The notes beneath the pieces are model-generated. The model saw only the letters and a list, made by a program, of their open reading frames with translations. It was not told the origin of the DNA and made no database searches. A program made the position numbers and the translations under genes. This document shows positions 58,752 through 64,000 of a DNA stretch of 64,000 bases, piece after piece. Numbering within the stretch: position 1 is the stretch's first letter; each line of letters begins with the position of its first letter. This stretch comes from Larkinella sp. C7 (GTDB lineage Bacteria > Bacteroidota > Bacteroidia > Cytophagales > Spirosomataceae): assembly GCF_006149005.1 (NCBI RefSeq), contig NZ_VBSL01000001.1, forward strand, positions 62,001 to 126,000, in the 5' to 3' direction.

Positions 58752-60761
58752 TTACCTCACCACCGGAAACTGGGAAATCCGCAAACGGGTACAGCCATAC
58801 GGCACCAGCGTGATTTCTTCTTCCTCAGAGCTGGCTTCCAGTTGATACATGACGCTGTAGGGTATGGGGCCGGTCATTTCGTTGTAGAGCTGCCAGGACG
58901 GAATGCGCCGGGCCTTCGTTTTAATCTGAATCGGCGCATTTTCCAGATTCCACGGAAACGTCGAAACCGCTCCTTTCTTTTCAATTTTGTAAGCCGCTTC
59001 GAGATTCTTGTCCGCGACTTCCACTAAACCGTAATTCCAGGGCGTTGTGGGCCGTACTTCCTCATACGAATCGCCATATTCAATCGGATCTTTGTCATTT
59101 TTCACCTTCTTCACTTCCTCACCCATTTTCAGCGCGTAGGTGATCGGGCCCCGTTCTACCGATACGGAATTTTCGTACCAGGTATTTTTAAACAGATGCA
59201 TCGGCAGGTTCAATTCAACAACATCGCCGGTTTTCCATTCCCGCTTGATCTGCACAATCTGGTTGCCGTTGACTTCCTGCCAAACCCGGCCGTTAATTTT
59301 GATCGAGGCTTTTTTACACCATTCCGGAATGCGCAGGTGGAACGGGAACGCAATGGTTTTCCCGGTGGTCAGCGTAAACCTAACGGTTTCTTCGAAGGGG
59401 TAATTCGTCTCTTCTTTCAACGAAACTTCCGTGCCATTCGCCACGGTTATTTTTGCTTCACTGGGGGCATACACCAGAGCCGCCACGCCTTTGTCCGGGG
59501 TAGCATACCACAAATTCTGCGTGAATTTCGGCCAGCCCTGGTGCATGTTCGACGTGCAGCACGGGTACCCGGATAGCAGGCCAAAGCACAGATCCGTTCC
59601 GTGGTGGTTGACGTCGAAATTGCGCATGTGCCGGGTCGCCATCACCTGGTTGGCCTGCTGAAAATACTGGCGACCCATAAAATCGTCGGAAATCTGGGCG
59701 GGCAGCGCGTTGAAAGCAATTTTCTCGATCTGATCGGCAAAATTCACATTGCCGGTAATTTCCAGCATACTTTCCAGCGAAAACAGCATTTCCACCGCCG
59801 AACACAATTCGGACCCCTGCGTTGGATTGTTGCCGTGCAAGGCTTCGTCGCCCCCGTACAGCCCGTGCGCCATGCCGTTGAATTTGCGAATGTCCGCAAA
59901 CCCCTTTTTTGTTGCCTCCAAATACTTTTGTTCCGGGTGGTGCTGGTAATAAATAATCGGAGCTTTCATGCCCTGCGCCAGATTGACACAATGGATGCTG
60001 CCTTCTTTGGAAAGCAGGTCGGTGTTTAGAAACGCATTCGTGTAATCAAACGTCTGTTTATGAATCAGATCGCCCAGTTCGAGCAGAAATTGATCGCCGG
60101 TTTGGTTGTAAAGCCAGTACACGTTCATCAGGTTGTCGCCCCCCCGATACCGCGCCCAGAACGTCCAGTGATCGAGCGGTTTCCGGGGTAGTTCTTTCAG
60201 TTGGTACCTGAAATAATTCGTCATCAGGGTGATGACCCGCTGATCGCCGGTCGCGGAATGATATTGCTTTAAAATCTTGAGCATCACCATTTTGGGCCAC
60301 CAGTCGCGGCTGTTGTTCCGTTGCACACCCGGTTCGGGGCCGTAATCTTTCGAAGGACCAAAATAGCCGTCCGGCTGCTGGCTTCTAATGGCCCATTCCA
60401 CCCACGGTTTGGTTTTGGCAATCAGCTCTTTATCCTCCAGAATATACGCCAGCGGCAACAGCCCGTCGATCCAGTAGGGTCCCCGCTCCCACTGATCGCC
60501 GTCGCCCCCCAGCCAGCCGTTTCGTTCATTCATGACCAGCGGGTAGAGCTTATCCAGATTCCCGGTAGCGCCGTTTTTCTGGCGAATCAACATTTCGCGC
60601 AGCCAGCCTTGTGGTTTAATGGCGCCCAATGGCAATTCCAGATACGGATTTTGTCGCAACGGAGCGCGGCTGTTCATATACATTGCCGGCTTTTTTACCT
60701 GCCCGACGGCCGTAAAAGCAAACGCTGCAAAGAGAATGGAAAGAATCGATTTCAGTTTCAT
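58752..60761 (-). CDS. GH127-type beta-L-arabinofuranosidase-family protein
   Basis: 669 residues from ATG 60761 (MKLKSILSILFAAFAF, signal peptide to about 19); the frame upstream to 60977 has no signal and is rejected. An alpha/alpha-barrel with the zinc and nucleophile residues of the family in GSELCSAVEM (Glu and Cys) and GYPCCTSNMHQGW (Cys-Cys), then C-terminal beta-sandwich domains. Related enzymes remove terminal beta-L-arabinofuranose from glycans or glycoproteins. Last gene of a unit with the propeller glycosidase (55 bases upstream) and RhaM, which points to plant-type arabinose/rhamnose glycans. Confidence 0.88.
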   Translation of the reverse strand: MKLKSILSILFAAFAFTAVGQVKKPAMYMNSRAPLRQNPYLELPLGAIKPQGWLREMLIRQKNGATGNLDKLYPLVMNERNGWLGGDGDQWERGPYWIDGLLPLAYILEDKELIAKTKPWVEWAIRSQQPDGYFGPSKDYGPEPGVQRNNSRDWWPKMVMLKILKQYHSATGDQRVITLMTNYFRYQLKELPRKPLDHWTFWARYRGGDNLMNVYWLYNQTGDQFLLELGDLIHKQTFDYTNAFLNTDLLSKEGSIHCVNLAQGMKAPIIYYQHHPEQKYLEATKKGFADIRKFNGMAHGLYGGDEALHGNNPTQGSELCSAVEMLFSLESMLEITGNVNFADQIEKIAFNALPAQISDDFMGRQYFQQANQVMATRHMRNFDVNHHGTDLCFGLLSGYPCCTSNMHQGWPKFTQNLWYATPDKGVAALVYAPSEAKITVANGTEVSLKEETNYPFEETVRFTLTTGKTIAFPFHLRIPEWCKKASIKINGRVWQEVNGNQIVQIKREWKTGDVVELNLPMHLFKNTWYENSVSVERGPITYALKMGEEVKKVKNDKDPIEYGDSYEEVRPTTPWNYGLVEVADKNLEAAYKIEKKGAVSTFPWNLENAPIQIKTKARRIPSWQLYNEMTGPIPYSVMYQLEASSEEEEITLVPYGCTRLRISQFPVVR

Positions 60762-60816
60762 GTTGAGCCCCTGCGATGGTTTTATTCCTGCTGAACTGCC
60801 GCTCCCGCGACAGAAT

Positions 60817-61896
60817 CTATTTCCCCAATTCACTCTTTCCCAGATCTTTCGAAGTGGCCACGGCAATGACGCGTCCCTGGTCGCCAACGGCATTGTAGAA
60901 ATGATAGACGACGCCTTTCCACTTGATGACCCACGGTTTATGGGCGTAGGTTTTGTCATACGGTTCTGAGGGCGCAATCAGATCGTCCCCCTGCCAGTCG
61001 GTCCAGTTGACGAGGTCGTAGGAACACGCAAACCGCTCGAACGCGCCCGGTTTCCAGAACGCACCGAAGTAAAACATCACGTACACATCACCGATTTTAG
61101 CAATCTGCGCATCGCCACAAATGCCGGTTTTTCGGGTAATCAACGGCTCCTGCCCAAAACGTTTCCAATGCGTCATGTCGTTGGAAACCGCCATCGCGAT
61201 GTTTTCGAAACCGGCTCCTTTGTTGTCCGGTTTTTCACCTTTGGCGTTGTAATACATCACAAACGGATGCCCGGTTTTCTTCGCCTTGTCCTGAATGATC
61301 AGACTCTTGTAGATGGTTTGGTTATCGTACCAGCGCACATCCTGATCCACCGCCGACAGCACCGGTTGCGGCAACCGGGTGGCTTCTTTCGGTGTGGTCA
61401 AATCGGTCGTGTTTGCGATACCAACCCCTAACCGACCTGCTTCATAGCCTTTTTCGGAGCCGCCCAAATACGACAACCAGTAGCGATCCCGGTATTTTTC
61501 GGGTTCGTAGGAGCCGCCCCAGTCCGTGTCGATCAAAGCGACATAACCGGCTTTCTGCGTGGCATCCCAGTCTTTATCGGCAAATGACATCAGTTTCCCC
61601 AGGGTGTTCCAGTGCAGCAGATCGGCGCTTTTTGCCAGCCAGGTTTCGTAGCCCTTTCCATCAAAAATGATGTAGGTCATGTACCAGCTGTCGCCTTTTC
61701 GGAAAACCGTCGGACTATCGACCATCCGGCCTTTGTCGGGCTGGGGCAGCACAATCCCGTATTTGTAAGGCGTTTTCACTTCCTCAAAAACCGCCCGCAT
61801 CTTTTCGTCCGGGACGGTTGCCGCAGGATTTTTTGGCTGGCCAATGCCCGGCAAGGCCATGACCACGAAGAAAACACCGGCAATCCATTTTTTCAT
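60817..61896 (-). CDS. Secreted five-bladed propeller glycosidase (GH43/GH130-like)
   Basis: 359 residues from ATG 61896 (MKKWIAGVFFVVMALPGIG, signal peptide); the frame to 62091 runs through a repeat and is rejected. Repeating propeller blades, each with a DSPTVFRKGDSWYMTYI, GDAQIAKIGDVYVMFYF or HKPWVIKWKGVVYHFYNA pattern. Acidic residues in VDSP, DTDWGGSYEPE and GDAQ are candidate catalytic groups. The exact family (43, 130 or an unassigned one) is not decidable by eye. Operon partner of the GH127-type gene. Confidence 0.82.
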   Translation of the reverse strand: MKKWIAGVFFVVMALPGIGQPKNPAATVPDEKMRAVFEEVKTPYKYGIVLPQPDKGRMVDSPTVFRKGDSWYMTYIIFDGKGYETWLAKSADLLHWNTLGKLMSFADKDWDATQKAGYVALIDTDWGGSYEPEKYRDRYWLSYLGGSEKGYEAGRLGVGIANTTDLTTPKEATRLPQPVLSAVDQDVRWYDNQTIYKSLIIQDKAKKTGHPFVMYYNAKGEKPDNKGAGFENIAMAVSNDMTHWKRFGQEPLITRKTGICGDAQIAKIGDVYVMFYFGAFWKPGAFERFACSYDLVNWTDWQGDDLIAPSEPYDKTYAHKPWVIKWKGVVYHFYNAVGDQGRVIAVATSKDLGKSELGK

Positions 61897-61962
61897 TTTA
61901 ATTGACCAAAAGGTAAAACGATCCAATTCCCCAACTGCCATTCCGTGAACGGATCTATGCTC

Positions 61963-62139
61963 ATCCCGAAGGGATCCAACCGCGCAGCGTCGGTAGAAGT
62001 AAGTTCGGTTATCTCCACATCTGCGTGCCGTCAGGTACGCGACCGTTGGATTTCTGCGAATCGTTGCGTACCTGACGGCACGCGGAAGCATGATATACCC
62101 ATTTTCTACCGACGCTGCGCGGTTGAATCCCTACGGGAT
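61963..62139. repeat. Nested palindromic repeat element (about 177 bases)
   Basis: Outer arms of 36 bases (61963-61998 and 62104-62139) are inverted copies with two mismatches; key words are CCGCGCAGCGTCGGTAGAA and its complement. Inside them, an 18-base perfect inverted pair GCGTGCCGTCAGGTACGC (62023-62040) and its complement (62066-62083) surround a 25-base loop. It lies between rhaM and the propeller glycosidase gene. It has no coding content and looks like a dispersed intergenic element. Confidence 0.88.
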
Positions 62140-62172
62140 AATTAGCAGATTTGATTTGATCCACAATTGGGT

Positions 62173-62487
62173 TTAATCCATATGGAAAACCCGCTCCAAT
62201 TGAATCGCAACCGGCGACTGATCCGGATTGGTGTCCATTAAATCGGCCATATACGCCCACCAGCGTTTCATCACGGGCAAACCCGGCAACTGATCGGCGG
62301 TATGATTCTCCTCGCGCTTCTGTACACCGAACAGAATCCCGCTCGACCGATCGAGAAAAATGGAATAATCCCGGATACCGGCCTCGGTCAGTGCCTGCGA
62401 CAATTCCGGCCAGATTTCATCGTGACGGCGTTGGTACTCAGCCTCCACGCCGGGTTTGAGTTTCATGGTAAAAGCAACTTCCTGCAT
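62173..62487 (-). CDS. rhaM: L-rhamnose mutarotase
   Basis: 104 residues, the full family length. MKLKPGVEAEYQRRHDEIWPEL carries the catalytic His and the substrate Tyr region, followed by AGIRDYSIFLD, ILFGVQK and the C-terminal W-W pair in MKRWWAYMADLM. It interconverts alpha- and beta-L-rhamnose in the cytoplasm. Upstream of the glycosidase pair on the same strand, so they probably serve one rhamnose/arabinose-containing glycan. No rhaA/B/D genes are in the window. Confidence 0.93.
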   Translation of the reverse strand: MQEVAFTMKLKPGVEAEYQRRHDEIWPELSQALTEAGIRDYSIFLDRSSGILFGVQKREENHTADQLPGLPVMKRWWAYMADLMDTNPDQSPVAIQLERVFHMD

Positions 62488-62572
62488 TTTAATTGGGTCT
62501 AGAAAAGTCCTGGTTTTGCGTTCGCGGCCCCTGGTTGACTTGAATTACCAAAAGCGATTCGTTTGCGTTATT

Positions 62573-64000
62573 CTATTTGGCTAATCGCATTATTCCTTTG
62601 ACCAACTGCACCAACACCACCGGTGCCAGACCGGCTGCGGCAATGAGCCAGAGTTCGGTGCTGGTCATGGGCTGAATGCTGAGCACCTGGTTTAAAAACG
62701 GCACGTAGTACGTCAGAACCAAAATCACCAGACACAACAGCAAGGCGTACCAAATATACCGGTTTCGCGTAATCTCGTTGACAAAAAACGAATGGCCGGA
62801 CCGCAGATTGAAAACGTGCAGCAATTGCGCAAACGACAGCGCGTAGAACGTCAGGTTGTTGCCTTCCTTTGCCGTCAGCCCCAGTTGGGTTGTGCCGATC
62901 CAGTAGGCACCCAGCACCGAAACCGTCATGGCCAGGGCATAAAAAACCACCATGCGCCAGTCACGGGTATCCATAATCGGCGTTTTCGGGTCGCGGGGCG
63001 GCTGGTGCATCAGGCTTGAATTCTCGCGCCCCACCCCCAGCGCCAAAGCCGGGAACACGTCGGTGACGATGTTGATGAACAGAATCTGCAACGGCAGCAG
63101 CGGATTGCCAACGTTCAGAAAACCCGCAAACGTCACCACAAAAATCTCGCTCAAATTACACGACAGCAGGAACAGCACGAACTTGCGGATGTTCTCGAAA
63201 ATGACCCGTCCCTGGGCAATAGCGGCCACAATGGACGCAAACGAGTCGTCTTTCAGCACCATGTCGGCGGTTTCAGCGGCCACCTGCGTACCGCGCAAGC
63301 CCATCGCAATCCCGATGTCCGACTTCTTCAGCGCGGGCGCATCGTTGACGCCGTCACCGGTCATGCCCACAATATCGCCCTGTTGTTGATACAGGTCGAT
63401 CATGTCCAGCTTCTGGGCCGGGCTGACGCGGGCAAACACCCGGCATTCCAGCAGTTTCTTTTTGTCGGCTTCCGTCAGTTGATCCAGCGGTTTGAGGTCT
63501 TTGCCCGTCAGGACAATTTCTTCGCCGGGTTCGATCAGGTTCACTTTGGACGCAATCGTCAGGGCCGTTGCGGGGTGATCGCCGGTCACCATGATGACCT
63601 TGATGCCCGCAGCCCGGCAGGCTTTGAGTGCGGGCGTTACTTCGGTGCGGGGCGGATCGAGGAAACCGATCAGGCCGACATACGTCAGGTCGCCATCGGT
63701 AAAATCGTCACCCGGTTTTTCGCTGGTTTCCCGAAACGCAAACGCCAGCGTCCGCAGCCCGTCGACGGCCATTTTCTCGGAAATGTCATAATAGGCCTTC
63801 CGGTCTTGTTCGTTGAGCGACCTGCAGCGCTCCAACACTTCCTCTGCCGCGCCTTTCACGGCCACAAAATAACCGCCGTCGTGGGCGTGGAGCGTGCCCA
63901 TAATCCGGGTGTCCGAGCTAAAGGCCTGTTCGGCTTTGCGCGGAAAATTCTGGATGATGCGGTCGGGGTTGTGACCGGCGGCAATGGCGAATTTCAGCAG
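62573..64000 (-). CDS. Cation-transporting P-type ATPase, Ca2+-type (N-terminal part outside window)
   Basis: The frame is open through base 64000, so the start, the actuator domain and the DKTG phosphorylation site lie beyond the window; about 475 C-terminal residues are visible. Present are the nucleotide-binding segment VAVKGAAEEVLERC, MVTGDHPATA, FARVSPAQKLDMIDL and the hinge GMTGDGVNDAPALKKSDIGIAMG. The C-terminal six-helix transport domain follows, with LLSCNLSEI and NPLLPLQILFINIVTD, the type II (Ca2+ pump) pattern. It should pump Ca2+ or a similar cation at the inner membrane. Confidence 0.93.
   Translation of the reverse strand: MLKFAIAAGHNPDRIIQNFPRKAEQAFSSDTRIMGTLHAHDGGYFVAVKGAAEEVLERCRSLNEQDRKAYYDISEKMAVDGLRTLAFAFRETSEKPGDDFTDGDLTYVGLIGFLDPPRTEVTPALKACRAAGIKVIMVTGDHPATALTIASKVNLIEPGEEIVLTGKDLKPLDQLTEADKKKLLECRVFARVSPAQKLDMIDLYQQQGDIVGMTGDGVNDAPALKKSDIGIAMGLRGTQVAAETADMVLKDDSFASIVAAIAQGRVIFENIRKFVLFLLSCNLSEIFVVTFAGFLNVGNPLLPLQILFINIVTDVFPALALGVGRENSSLMHQPPRDPKTPIMDTRDWRMVVFYALAMTVSVLGAYWIGTTQLGLTAKEGNNLTFYALSFAQLLHVFNLRSGHSFFVNEITRNRYIWYALLLCLVILVLTYYVPFLNQVLSIQPMTSTELWLIAAAGLAPVVLVQLVKGIMRLAK

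Noticed and set aside
62009-62260. Short frames running through the palindromic element
   Set aside because: They arise from the repeat's GC-rich arms and do not extend into conserved protein sequence.

Overview
The window looks like a chromosomal segment of a Bacteroidota bacterium of the Cytophagales (Spirosoma/Larkinella-like). The evidence is a SusC/SusD pair, TonB-linked carboxypeptidase-regulatory outer membrane proteins, ECF sigma / anti-sigma pairs, TAnnTTTG-type promoter elements, GH127 and rhamnose genes, FtsX-type orphan permeases, and a moderately GC-rich background (judged by eye) broken by one AT-rich island. This placement is an inference; there is no rRNA or tRNA in the window to confirm it.

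Layout. 0-2 kb: the end of a pirin gene and an FMN-dependent alpha-hydroxy-acid oxidase. 2.2-13.3 kb: the most unusual part. It starts with a KP-43-like S8 peptidase and a ComEC-like MBL hydrolase (one operon), then a degenerate and an intact histidine kinase, then a leftward four-gene operon. That operon encodes a membrane TPR protein, a 173-residue protein with a Ser/Thr-rich tail, an aminoglycoside-phosphotransferase-fold kinase, and a HopA1-family protein with what looks like a shortened LanC-like tail. Kinase plus HopA1 protein is the dehydratase pair known from class V lanthipeptides and thioamitides, so this is the best candidate for an undescribed modification system. 13.5-16 kb: FabF and a fatty-acid desaturase. 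16.6-21.2 kb: SusD/SusC. 21.3-28.4 kb: a PLP lyase/synthase, two translationally coupled serine hydrolases, a DJ-1/PfpI protein, an AraC regulator and a Na+/H+ antiporter. 28.5-32.1 kb: an FtsX-type permease behind a sigma54-like promoter, and MoaA.

32.2-36.1 kb: an ECF sigma factor, a HEAT-repeat anti-sigma factor and two DUF4097 proteins, then Ohr. 36-39 kb: a small membrane protein, an exported methyltransferase and an MFS exporter, with two long hairpins that share a loop sequence. 39.2-40.8 kb: two glycosidase-like gene remnants on either side of an NmrA-type reductase. 40.9-47.4 kb: a LytS-type kinase, a three-subunit molybdenum hydroxylase and fructose-1,6-bisphosphatase. 47.7-53.7 kb: a LacI regulator and a leftward ECF-sigma operon of Gly/Arg-rich envelope proteins ending in a TonB-type outer membrane protein. 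53.9-57.2 kb: an AT-rich island with a Crp/Fnr regulator and a tandemly duplicated promoter plus outer-membrane-protein gene. 57.3-64 kb: an alpha/beta hydrolase, a rhamnose/arabinose glycan operon (RhaM, a GH43/130-like propeller, GH127) interrupted by a nested palindromic repeat, and the C-terminal part of a Ca2+-type P-ATPase.
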